NCBI GenBank assembly: GCA_950295325.1
Contig: OX485804.1
Location: 35,204,429 to 35,268,428 of the forward strand
From: Polytrichum commune
Lineage: Eukaryota; Streptophyta; Polytrichopsida; Polytrichales; Polytrichaceae
Direction of reading: 5' to 3'
Length of the DNA stretch: 64,000 bases
The translations under genes and the position numbers were made by a program. This document shows, piece by piece, positions 11,483 through 22,284 of this stretch; the stretch's first letter is position 1, and each line of letters opens with the position of its first letter. The notes under the pieces were generated by a model. That model searched no databases and was not told the origin of the DNA. It saw nothing but the letters and a program-made list of their open reading frames with translations.

Positions 11483-12549
11483 TAGTCTAACCTTGATAAT
11501 GTCACACCATCCGTTTCACCAAAAAGAGTGATATAAACAAGGTGTGACATATTTGATAATGTCATATTTTGAAGATTTGTGCATAATGTGATATTATCAA
11601 AAAAAAAAGGTAGAAAATCAAAATAAAATTACAATGTAAAAAAGAAAAAAGAAAAAACGAGACTTCAATGTTTTTGAATGTAAAATCTAATTCAAAATTG
11701 TGAATAGCAACAAGAGCACATCATAATGTGACATTGAGATCAGGTAAAGACCTCTCACTAGAGACAAAGAAGTTTCTAATGTCACATTGTTTTGTTGATG
11801 TTAAATGTGCAACACCAATTCTAATGAGTTTGTCATGGATTTTTTCCATTCCTAACAACTCCAGAGTGTTGAAAATATGAGAACCTTGGCTAGGCATAAA
11901 ATTCAAAACATCTTTAGAATATTTTTGTGCATCGCTTAGCTTCACTACTTTAGACTCATCATCACTGCTATCAACAATCAATGGGTCTACTTCCATGGAA
12001 TCAAGAACATGTTCGCCATCTTGGACTAATTGCACAAGCTCCTCAGTAGAATATTCCACCTCAAAATCATCTTCACCTTCCATGTTTATGTACTCCAAAG
12101 GACAAAGCTTTTCTACAGGCTTGCCTTCAACATCCAAACCCAAATTCAATGCGGCGATGAGATTGCCCAATTCCAAAGCTGCTTCCTCCATTTTGAACTT
12201 CATATGTTCATCAAAATTGTTGATATCTGCATTCCACTATGTAGTCAATATGGCGGACTCTCTCCAACAATTTCTAATGGTTTGATCATCTAATTCATGC
12301 CATGCCGCCACACGACATGCGCATGACCCTTTCGGCTACTACATTCTGTCCATCCAACCATCACATACAATTCATCCATACTTGGTATTATCACATTTAC
12401 ACTACGGATTTGGAAAAAAATAGTGACATTACCAAGGGTGATAGGGATAATAACGAGGGAGTTTTACACTATGAAAATCGGTTTCAAACTTTTAGGTGAC
12501 AATATCAAGGTGTTCTATTAACAAGGGTGACATTATCAAGGTTAGACTG
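11483..12549 (-). mobile_element. Pogo/Tigger-like DNA transposon, internally deleted
   Basis: A 1067-bp element with near-perfect ends: left TAGTCTAACCTTGATAATG, right (reverse complement) CAGTCTAACCTTGATAATG. TA lies at both flanks (11481-11482 and 12550-12551), the Tc1/mariner-superfamily target. The only coding remnant is the transposase tail on the minus strand. The catalytic domain is missing, so the element is non-autonomous. The TIR class is shared with 8492 and 15952. Confidence 0.85.
11721..12291 (-). pseudogene. Pogo/Tigger transposase C-terminal tail, with in-frame stop
   Basis: Minus strand: DDQTIRNCWRESAIL is the conserved C-terminal helix of DDE_1/pogo-type transposases. An in-frame TAG follows (12239-12237). 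Beyond it the frame stays open for 160 residues (12203-11721), ending CDIRNFFVSSERSL. The acidic, poorly conserved tail is typical of this family after the DDE domain. The DDE core itself is absent. Confidence 0.75.
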
Positions 12550-12551
12550 TA

Positions 12552-14204
12552 CGCCACAGAACATCAAAGACAAAGCAAAGACATCAAGAAACATCTCAAA
12601 CTTGATCATGTGCTAAGACCCCAAATACAATGAAGGATTAAATGCGTTTCTTGTTTAAAGTTGGAAACCTCTAAAATCCTTCCTTGCCTAACACTACCTT
12701 TGTCTTTGTTATTGTCAAACTAGAACACCTACATGGGATTTGGATGGGTCTCACACGAATGTAAGATTGCCAAGTGGCAACATTTCATGAGTGACTATTT
12801 AATAAAAGCCATAGTATGAAGCATGCGTTGATATGAAGTGTACATAAGGTACGTGAGTGTCATTTGATTCATTTTCCAAGTTCTCCAACATCTACCCATT
12901 ATATTTATACAATAAAAATTGTGTTACGTCAACGAATTGATGATGAAGCATTGGTTAAATCAGGTTGGGATTGAGCCTTCCTTCATTTAGTTGTGATTAT
13001 CTAAAGTGCATGTGTGTTGAATATCTACGTATGCCCCTTCCCTCCCAACAATTGTTTTGACTATTCATTATATAATAGTTGATCAATTTACACTAGTTTC
13101 TTTTAAACACATGTCTTGTTGTGTGTCTATTCTTAGATGTAACCTAATCATGACACACCACTCAATTAAATACAAGTTTTTTAAAAATTAAACCTCAAAT
13201 GCATGGTCGAATTATGGTAAGAGAATCAAATCATCAATTTCCAAATCTTTATTGGAGATACTCCTTCCACAAGATGTTTAAGTCAGGTTAGAATGAATGT
13301 TTTGACTGTTGGGATTGAGCAAAAGATTCGAGTTTTAGTGTCCATACCATTAATTGAAATTTGAGTGCCCAAAATACAAACCGAATTTCAAGGATGCTTT
13401 AATCATGTGCCTCTTGTAACTTTTCTCCTTTGCAACTTTTTATGTAGTACTGAATACACACTATCTCTACCACAAATGAAAGTCAAATGAGATTTTATGC
13501 TTACAATATATTTATTTTCAATTTTATATTTTCTACATGCAAAAACTCATAACCAATTCAAATATGATGTTGAAATTGTGGTTATAGCTTCATTATACAC
13601 GTTCCTATCTATGTAGGATTTCACTTTAAAATTTTTTCTCCTTCAAGTAAACAAGATGGTGTTACCATGAGAGGCTTTGCCCCCATCACACACAATATTT
13701 TTTGACTCCGTTGTCAAACTGCACGAGGATTCACCATGTGATGTGACTATTATATTTGCTTGTGAGAAGTGAAGTTCGTAAAAGTATACCAAAGTTTCAC
13801 AATAGTGTACTTAAGTTTCGCTTGAGTTCTCAAAACTCTAGTTGGGTGCGAATTTGGGGATTGGGCTGGGTTTTGGTTTAGTGATTATGTTAAGAAATGT
13901 GTACATAGATTGAACACAAATTCATCCTATGATGTGCTCCTCATCCACCCACTACATTCATCCTTAAGCATCATTGTCCAAGGCCAAAAGTGATCACATA
14001 GTCTCTGCTCATATACAACACTATGACTTTTTGATAATAAGCCCAATTAAATTAGAGGTTAAGATAAATAACCGAATAAGGCCCTCACACATTCCCCCTT
14101 GATTCATGTAAGCTAAAAAGTTTACGTGTGGAGGCGACCATGAGGAGAAGGCACACAAAAATAGGAGCAGCCAGCAAGGACTGAGAAGCATCATCCTGGT
14201 GCCG
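12552..14204. other. No recognisable gene
   Basis: AT-rich non-coding sequence without a long frame, clear repeat or RNA gene on either strand. Confidence 0.4.
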
Positions 14205-15165
14205 CGTTCCCAAACGCCCGTTGACTTGGCCTTCACGTTCCCTTCATAAGGAACGAGACTGTGCAGATGCCAGCTGTCAGCCACGGGAAGGTTTTGCTTT
14301 CTTCTGTTCCTGTTCTCAGGAGGCCCCGACTGCGTGAGGGCATGGGAACGTCCTTGGGGAACCTAACTGCTGGGAACCATCATTTCGGAGATTCAATTCA
14401 AAAGCAAGCAGGCAGGGAGGCTGGAAGGCACCGTTCCCGAGTTCCTATCATGTGCTGAGAACTTGGGAACACTCTCAGATAACCTGACCCCCTCCCTCCT
14501 GGGAACGCCTGGGCAAATTTTTGGGTCAAGATCCCAGTGTTTCCATGTCCAACTGGTTACATGTTGTGATCCATAACATTGTTCTGTGGGACTGACATTA
14601 ATCCATGAAATATTCCCTACAGTTAGTATGAATGTGAGGAACATTCCGTGAAATATTGGCAGTCCCACAAAACATTATTATGGATCTGAATAACCTTATG
14701 TCTTCTGGGTTTCCTTTATTAATTTGAGTTGTGTTCTATATATAGTAGTGTTTCCGGCCGCCCGTTGCCTTCGCCTTCACGTTCTCTTCATAGGGAACGA
14801 GCCTATGCAGATGCCAGCTGTCAGACATGGGAAGAACTTGCTTTCTTCTGTTCCTGTTCTCAGGAGGCCCCGATTGCGTGAGGACATGGGAACGTCCTTG
14901 GGGAACCTAACTGCTGGTAACCATCATTTGGGAGATTCAATTCAAAAAGCAGGCAGGCAAGGAGGATGGCAGGCAACGTTCCCGAGTTCTTGTCATGTAC
15001 TGAGAACTTGGGAACATTCTCAGATAACCTGACTCCCTCCCCCTCTGCAATTGTCCGGGCAGATTTTTGGGCACAATGGGTCAAAATCCGCATGTTTCCA
15101 AGTACATGTTGTGATCTTCCGTTTTTTCTTTATTAATTTGAGGTATATTCTATATATTCGTCTAA
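14205..15165. repeat. Two-copy GC-rich tandem duplication
   Basis: About 14205-14745 recurs at about 14757-15165. Shared blocks include TGCAGATGCCAGCTGTCAG, CTTTCTTCTGTTCCTGTTCT, CATGGGAACGTCCTTGGGGA and TCTCAGATAACCTGAC. Offset is about 547 bp and divergence roughly one base in ten. GC content is well above the neighbourhood, and GGGAAC/GTTCCC words recur throughout. Open frames in each copy are not conserved end to end. The tails match dispersed family T (5838, 16240). Class unknown. Confidence 0.8.
14568..14686. mobile_element. Small hairpin element inside one copy of the duplication
   Basis: About 119 bp that folds on itself: left arm GATCCATAACATTGTTCTG then TGGGACTG, right arm (reverse complement) GATCCATAATAATGTTTTG then TGGGACTG. 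The pairing continues through GAAATATTCCC/GGAATGTTCC. The second copy of the host duplication lacks it, joining TTGTGATCT directly to its tail. This points to an insertion, probably a small MITE with GATCC/GATCT flanks. It could also form a long precursor-like RNA hairpin. Confidence 0.65.
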
Positions 15166-15230
15166 AATGATTGGTACACTCAATGTCATATTGAATGTCA
15201 TATGGTATTTTACGTCACTATTGTTTTCCC

Positions 15231-15952
15231 TCTTTAGTATGACACGTTTGGGAACATAAAAAAAAGTCGTATTATCGAGGTGTCGTGTTCTCATTTATAT
15301 GACAAATGGCGTAAAGTTGTCGTATTATTGAGGGATATGAAAACATAAGTAATATGAGCTGAAAAATATATACAACGAGTTTAAGCAATATAGATGGTAT
15401 GAAATAATAACTTATTAACTCCAACCACATACAAATATTCTCAAGAACTCTTGAAATAGGAGTCCAAAGATCTTTGGTGTTGCCTACCCAAGTTAGCAAC
15501 TGTCATCTTATCTAAATTCCCTACGAACTATTGAAAAATAATAAGTTCATTAACACCAAAATATAAAGAGTTGTCTAATAAGAAACTAGACAACAATGAT
15601 GCATGACGTTTAGCATCAAGATACTTGTGATATTATATCACCATGAGTACAAGGGAACATACTAGGCAAGAGGCCACGCTAACCCTAACCATGTGCAATC
15701 TACACTAGTAACCCTAATTCTCATTAAGTTCCCAAGTAGTTCCCAAGTGAAAATGAATGTATTTTATATGTACATAACATAGATGAGAGGAATTTGAGCA
15801 TCGACTACCTCTTTAATATTACAAAACAAAGATTCTAAATGTCGCATTATCGAGTGTCGTAGTCGTATGAAAGAGGGAGTTTTGAACTAAAAAGTTTGGT
15901 CTCGCAAAATGTGTTGTAATATTGAGGGTGTTGTATAAACGAGGTTAGACTG
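15231..15952 (-). mobile_element. Pogo/Tigger-like non-autonomous element, inverted copy of 8492-9230
   Basis: Ends at the right with ...AACGAGGTTAGACTG followed by TA, the TIR class of the 11483 element. Its body is the reverse complement of 8492-9230, with numerous substitutions. No coding capacity. The left limit is set where similarity stops (GTTTTCCCTCTTTAGTATG). Confidence 0.65.
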
Positions 15953-16239
15953 TATTAAAATGTTGCAAATACTATCACTCACTAAGTCATTTTTCAGCCA
16001 AATTCCAATCATCCACGACAACATAGATTTGTTACATTACAAAATTGTTGGGATGCGTAATATACCAAACTTAGTTTCAATATTTGGCATGGATTTCATT
16101 CAATTTATAACCATCCATGACAATACTCTTTAATTTTCATTCATTAAAAGTGTCATTAGAATTATTTATATAATGAGATAAAATACCATATGACATAAAA
16201 TGCAATACCTATTGTAGCTACAGATGAACTGAGAAATAG

Positions 16240-16345
16240 TTGGTTGATGTTCAAGACTTCAGGAAAATTACCGATCATTTTAGAGGAATCTATGAAACAA
16301 CCCTCGATTTAATAAAGAAAACCCAAGTATCACAACATGTAACTG
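16240..16345 (-). repeat. Dispersed repeat fragment, family T
   Basis: Reverse complement of the 5838-5925 fragment, extended to include CAACATGTAACTGGTTGGAC and CCAGTGTTTCCAAGTCC on the complementary strand. These also occur at 14535-14570, so the fragments are pieces of one larger repeat. Confidence 0.65.
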
Positions 16346-18259
16346 GTTGGACTTGGAAACACTGGAATTGTGACTGATCATGCCCAACAATCTCCCTAGA
16401 CACTCCTTAGGGCAATTCTCATGGAAATTGATTATAGCAAGATATATAGATAGAAACACTAGCCTTGATTGACGACAATCGTGCATCAAAATCTTATCAC
16501 AAAAGTTGTAACTTTGTTCATTCATATGCTCTATGGAATCCACAACAATAAGAAGTTGTATTCTAATATGATGGCATTAAAATTTTAGAATAGTTTGGAA
16601 TGTTGATAATTTAGCATGGGGCAACCTAGTTGCACATGATTAGTGAATATTTTCTTTAAGGGCATGGTTTAATGCTTATTCTTCCCACAATGCATGTGTA
16701 TTTGTCAAATCCCTTATTGTCATTTGGTACGGACTTTACTTGTAAGATGAGAATGCAATGTTGGTTCATAAAATTTGGAAGCCTTATTGAGAGAATCATT
16801 TTGCAATGACAATAGGAGTTGCTCTTAACAATGTACAATAAGTTGATGCATGTTATGCTAATATTTCACCACGTGCTAGAGAGAGAGAGAGAGCTTTATT
16901 TATAAAAAAAATCATATCTTGTCTCCAATTTTGAGACTTAACAAATTATTTTTAAGTGAGTTTGCATTTGGTATGCAAATGAGACGATTCCAATTTAATG
17001 GTGAAAATTGTTTGTGGAGTTGGAAGCACCCACAACATGGTCACCTAAAAAAATCCATTTCATGGATATGAAAACTCCAACATGTCCATAAAGTGTGGTT
17101 CCTCCTTGGATACATCAAAAATATATGTTCTTCCCCAAAAACCCCGACACCAAAAACTAAAATGACAAATCATATTAAAAATGCCATCATGACTTCAGGC
17201 AAACAAAACAATAGCTACTGTTAAAGTGAAACCTAAAATGGCATAACCAATGTATAAAAAAAATTTATGTTCTTAGTAAATCTAAACATCTGCATGATCT
17301 TTGGACGTAATGAAATTTTATGTGTGCACTTCTATCGGCACACTGTATGATAGAAAAGGACTACAACTAATCCTACCAGTGGACTGCATCTCATGTTTGA
17401 TGCACATGTTAGTTGCATGCACAATGAGATGTTTTTGAGAATACATATTCGAGAGGAGTTGTTTGACCGTACTGCTTCTCAAAGTATGTACATTCGGGGT
17501 TTTCATCATATTCTTCTTGTTTCTTCCCCCATAAGAATTGTTTTGCAATGTGCATGTTTCAACCATGCAGAAAAAAAAATATCTCAAATGTATTATTAGT
17601 GTCATACAAGTCATTTTCCCATATTTACTTAATTCATAGTTAAATCAATTATGAGCATTGAATGTCTTTTACCTAATTTGTCTCATTTAAAAAAAAAATC
17701 AAATTTCGACCTTTAAGGATTCACTGTTACAATGCTTAGGGTAAGTTTACATGAGGGTTTGGGTCCAAGATAATGAAGGTCCAAATCACCCCTTAATGGA
17801 CCTTACTTTTAGACTCAAGGTTGGACCCAAGATCAAAGATTGGTTTCTTAAACTAGGAGGAGTATTTTAGAAGTTGGGATCGATGAGATTTGACGGGACA
17901 GTGCTACACTAGGGCCGCATACTATTTTCATATATTGGACCACAATTTTAGTGTAAACTATGTCTCTATTTCGTTTTGATGTCCAACCATATCAATGTCC
18001 ACAATTACATTATACACTTCTAAAAGTGGGCACACGGATGGTTAAAAATTATGTGAACAATCCTAAATTTATAAAGATGCCATTTGTAAGGTTAAATTTA
18101 CCATAAGAGGTTCAGATTTTCTTGAACAAGGTTCAAAATCGGACTAAATTTTTTCAAGCAATTTTGGGAAGATTTATTTTCGACCTATACGGGATTGATC
18201 AGGCTAGGACAATTATGGATGGATGAACATAATCATGCATCCGTGGTCACGGTTGCCCT
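16346..18259. other. No recognisable gene; possible MITE near 17737-18066
   Basis: AT-rich, non-coding. A (GA)n run lies near 16880. TTAGGGTAAGTTTACATG at 17737 and, inverted, ATGTGAACAATCCTAAA ending near 18066 could be the ends of a Harbinger-like MITE, but the match is weak. No open frame is convincing. Confidence 0.35.
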
Positions 18260-18268
18260 GTCTCCTAA

Positions 18269-20158
18269 GGGGAACGTTAACCGCCCCCCTACGAGCTTTT
18301 TGGGGGAGGTAGATATGGACTAGGGTAGCCCCTAGAAAGAAATTGAGATTTTTTGGACTTGACTGAAAACTTCTGCCCGTCCCGCCCGACTTCGGAGAAA
18401 CCATTGTCCTTGCATTTTTGAAGGCCACTTATCCACAAATCCCATATTGAGTGGACTTCACCTTCAAGGTCCAAAATCCAATATATAAGTTCACTTTCAT
18501 TGAGTAAATAAGAAATTGATTGGGATTTCATTTTTGAAGTGAAACCGTGAATAAAACATGTAATTAACTTGGAAGTCAAAAATATTACAAAACCTTCATT
18601 AGCATTGAGGTTATTATTTTTGTGACTTACCATTGAAAGGGTTCTTGTCATTCTAAAGTGGGACTTAAATTAGTGTTATGTTTTCATTATGTTACATTTA
18701 TAATAGTTTAGTTAATACCTTCTACTTTTACAAAGTATTCATGCACATCCAAATTAACTAATTAAGTGTGATTGTATGTAAATTAAGTGTAATACCCGTA
18801 TAAGAAGGTAACTGAGTGCAGGCCTAGGTTTCTACAAATATTCATGCACATTTGAACTAATTAAGCCCGATTAAGTGCAAGTAAGTACATCTAGCCTAAT
18901 TAAGCGTAACTAAGCCTAAACAAGTGTAATTAAGCACATCATTCCTCACATCTGATTTAAATCATGATTAATTCCAATAAGTGCATTTCATAATTAATTA
19001 GGTTCAATTAATTTGGTAAGCATACTTTCGGATGTAATTGGGATTAATCAGGATTAAGTAGGATTAATTAGACTTAATTACATTCAATCACGCTTTATTA
19101 GTTTGAATGTGCATGAATACTTTGTGAAAGTAGAAGGTATTAACCAAACTATTATAAAATAAACACACTAAAAATAATTCACTAATTTTAGTTCCACTTT
19201 AAAATGACAAAGACCCTTTCAATGTTTAGTCAAAAAAATTATAGCCTCGATGCTAATGAGGGTTTTGTAATATTTTGGACTTTCAAGTTAATTACATGCT
19301 TTATGCATGGTTTCACTTTGAAAATGAAATCTCAGTCAATTGCTTGTTTACTCAATGAAAGTGAAATATATTGGATTTTGGACCTTGAGAGCCACTTCAC
19401 ACATGAGCCAAGAGCCGCGACCTTGTAATGGTGAGGACCCTTGACTCTCATTCAAAGGCCGTACCATGGGTGTTGGGAAAGCTATTTTATGTAGTCGCGG
19501 GCCTTCAAGCATAATGTGAAGTGAGAATGGACCATGTTGCGGGGCCATTGCATATTTTGTTGGCAAAAAAAGAGGGGAGGATTTGGTTCAATATAATATG
19601 TCTCCAACTCTATCAATTTAAGAGAATTACTTTGTGGTGTTTGCATGTCCTAGAATTTGCCCTGCAATATGTCTTGAAATTTGTCATGCTCGAAAAAATA
19701 ATAATAAATGTCATGGTTTCCCGGATTTTTGGTCTTCAAGAAGTGGGCCTGACGCAAATTTTGGGAAACTATGAAACCTTATCCATAGTCCGCCATGTAG
19801 GACCCCATGTATACTTTTCATTCATGAAGTCTTCTTTGGACCTTTCGGTCTTCACCTTCGTGTGTGAAGTGAACTTGGATGGTTTGAACTCTGCCCTTTT
19901 GACCAATGAGAGCTCTTAAATTGCAATGGTCATGGGCCTTCAGCCTTGTGTGGGAAGTGGCCCTGAAGGTGAAGTGCACTCAATATGGGATTTGTGGATA
20001 AGTGGCCTTCACAAATGCAAGGGCAATGGTTTTTTCGAAGTGGGGTGGGGCGGGCAGAAGTTTCGGTCGGGTCCAGAAAATCTCGATTTCTTTCTGGGGC
20101 TGCCCCTGCCCGTACCTACCTCCCCGAAAAGCTCGTAGGGGGAGGTCTAACGTTCCCC
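18269..20158. mobile_element. Fold-back (long-TIR, MULE-like) element 1
   Basis: Both ends read GGGGAACGTTA inwards, followed by C-rich tips and CGAGCTTTT. The outer left 500 bp is the reverse complement of the right side once the nested MITE (19389-19963) is removed. The arms continue in diverged form to the AT-rich centre near 18950. Flanks GTCTCCTAA (18260-18268) and GTCTCCCAG (20159-20167) agree at 7 of 9 positions, fitting an aged 9-bp Mutator-type target duplication. No transposase is seen. It is closely related to 50569-51788. Confidence 0.85.
19389..19963. mobile_element. PIF/Harbinger-like MITE, family A, nested in fold-back arm
   Basis: A 575-bp element starting GAGCCACTTCACACATGAG and ending (reverse complement) GGGCCACTTCCCACACAAG. 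It is flanked on both sides by TGA. The intact opposite arm of the host element (reverse complement of about 18445-18466) gives the empty site GACCTTGAAGGTGAAG, so the 3-bp duplication is directly visible. TNA-type 3-bp duplications and GGGSCACTT-like ends fit PIF/Harbinger. No transposase; family members at 3195, 54421 and 59235. Confidence 0.85.
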
Positions 20159-20167
20159 GTCTCCCAG

Positions 20168-22284
20168 CCCCACTTGCGCTGGGAAATTGAGCGTTCGCAG
20201 GTCGGCGAACTTGGGAACATGAAATGGGATCGCATCTGTTGGTCGGGAAGGTATTCGCTCGGAGGGAACGGAGCCCGGCGAGGGTGATGATGGCGATCAT
20301 CGGTGTAGTTGGGATCCTCCGGATTTTTTTCTCGGAGCACTCGCAAGCAGCGCAACAAATTATGAGTTGGACTTCCAAAAATTCGTGCTAAAAACGGAGG
20401 ATTGGAACTTTAATATGCGTAGCTACTGCGCTTCGGCGAGGTTAGATCAGCGAGGGAAAACAAGGGCGGGGTGATCACGAGTGGGAGGGAAGGCTTGGAT
20501 TCTCAGTATGTATTGGCGCGGTGAATCGGTACGTGTCTTGAATCTCTTTTAAAGAATTCAGATTGCAATCGGAGCTTTGAATACTTTGGCTCGTGGTGCT
20601 TCTTGATTAGACTTCGCAATTCTTGTTTGTACCGTGTACCGATCATCGAGTGAGAATGAAGAGTGAGGAGGAGAGTAGGTAATGCGCAAGTGTATTTGGA
20701 GCCTATTCCGATGTCTGCGAGGTTTGTGAAAATGTTCCAGCGGAGTCGAGGCTCATGTTGCGGTGTATCTTGTGTAAATCGAGATTCTGTCGGTAGAATT
20801 ATTCACGTTGTGGCTGTCGAATTTTTTTTTGTTCGTTCTCTTCTTGGAGAAGAAAGGCCAAGGCGATTAGAGGGAGCTGGAATAAAAATTATAGAGAAGA
20901 TTAAATCTTTCAGCAGATTAAATCTGCTGCGGCTGGTTCAAGTTGTGCATGTTTTGTTTTTGTTCTTGCAAACGTGCTACTCGGACACAGCTGCTGTTCA
21001 ATTTGGCACGCTTGCCAATTTCGTGCGGCACTTTTAAATCACTTTACACCTTTAAACCGTACTCCTTGAAGGATAAGGTAACCTTTGAGGCCCGAGGGGG
21101 TAACTGGACATAACCATTTGGATGCCATCTGCTCTAGACCCTCTGATCATTGAAAATCCATGACTTAGATTAAGGGCGGAGGAGGGCTAGGATTATGCAA
21201 AGGGAAGTGACAATTCTCTTCCCCAATCCTAACACACCGCCTCAGGCACCAAATAGTTATGTTCTCAAATATATGTCATGTTCAACATGATCACAAACCT
21301 CTCCTTTGCATGACCTAAATTCTAAGTCTTCAAATGAGCTTGAAGCTGAACGTAGTCAATGTATAAGCCACTCTCCGGACATTTCCTCGAAATGCCATTC
21401 TCGGCACTATGGACGTTAGACGTAGTAATGAGGTATCTTCTTTTTTAACATGTCGTAATCAAAACCTACTTCCAACATCATACAAACTCCTAGATGCTGT
21501 TAGCATGTTCATATTGATTGTGTATTCTTTCTTTTTCATGGTTGATTTGAAATCTCCATCAAACTCTTTCCAAAGTACTGTGTGTCCAAGTGTCAAGAAG
21601 AATAACCTTGCAAGACAACAAGCTATCACTATCTACCAAAAAGCCACGTCTCAATCTAATCTATATTCACGTTGTACAATTTCAAAACATCGAGAGGCCA
21701 AAATCATTCAAAAGGCGTTTGATAATTAAGCTAGGTGTCACTAGGCGAAGTTGGAACGGTAGAACGCTTTTGTGTCAACTCAGAGCAAAATGAAGTATCA
21801 GGTCCTGTTCTGTGGAAGTAGGAAGCTCGTTGGTGAGTGTTTTCTTAGCTAGATGATCATGAAATAGTCTAAGTCAAACACGTGCTACTTCCCTAGTTGC
21901 TTAGGTAATGCATGGCGTTTGAGGAGCAATATCATGTTCAATCTACCATTTGTTATTTAATAGGTGTACATTGACCGTAATTTGGCATTGTGCTGCAAGA
22001 ATATCACACACTACATTGGCTACATGTAAAAGAGGTCCCTCACTTTAGCCTATGGAGTCGTTATCCCCTACTGCCACTTCGACGCTTGGAGCAGATTTGA
22101 GGATTAATTCACATCTGCCTTTACATGATGATTAACATGTAGTGGATTGCAGTTAGTTGTCAAATTGCAGTTGCAAGGTGGCGATGAGCAATTCTTCATT
22201 TACATGCTTTTTTAAATAGACATGAAACTGGACGTTCTGACTATTTTGGTACACTTGCCCCTATGTAGTGAGCAACCAGACAAG
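20168..22284 (+). other. Upstream region / probable leader of the U-box gene
   Basis: GC content rises at 20160-20700, then becomes ordinary. Short frames (such as 20663-21037) show no domain and are not called. The region probably holds the promoter and 5' untranslated exon(s) of the U-box gene, but no TATA box or transcription start can be fixed by eye. Confidence 0.4.

Noticed and set aside
17737-18066. Further Harbinger-like MITE
   Set aside because: Only about half of the end positions match and no target duplication is clear; noted but not called.
20663-21037. 124-codon open frame upstream of the U-box gene
   Set aside because: No domain motif and no in-phase splice to the U-box exons; more likely leader sequence.
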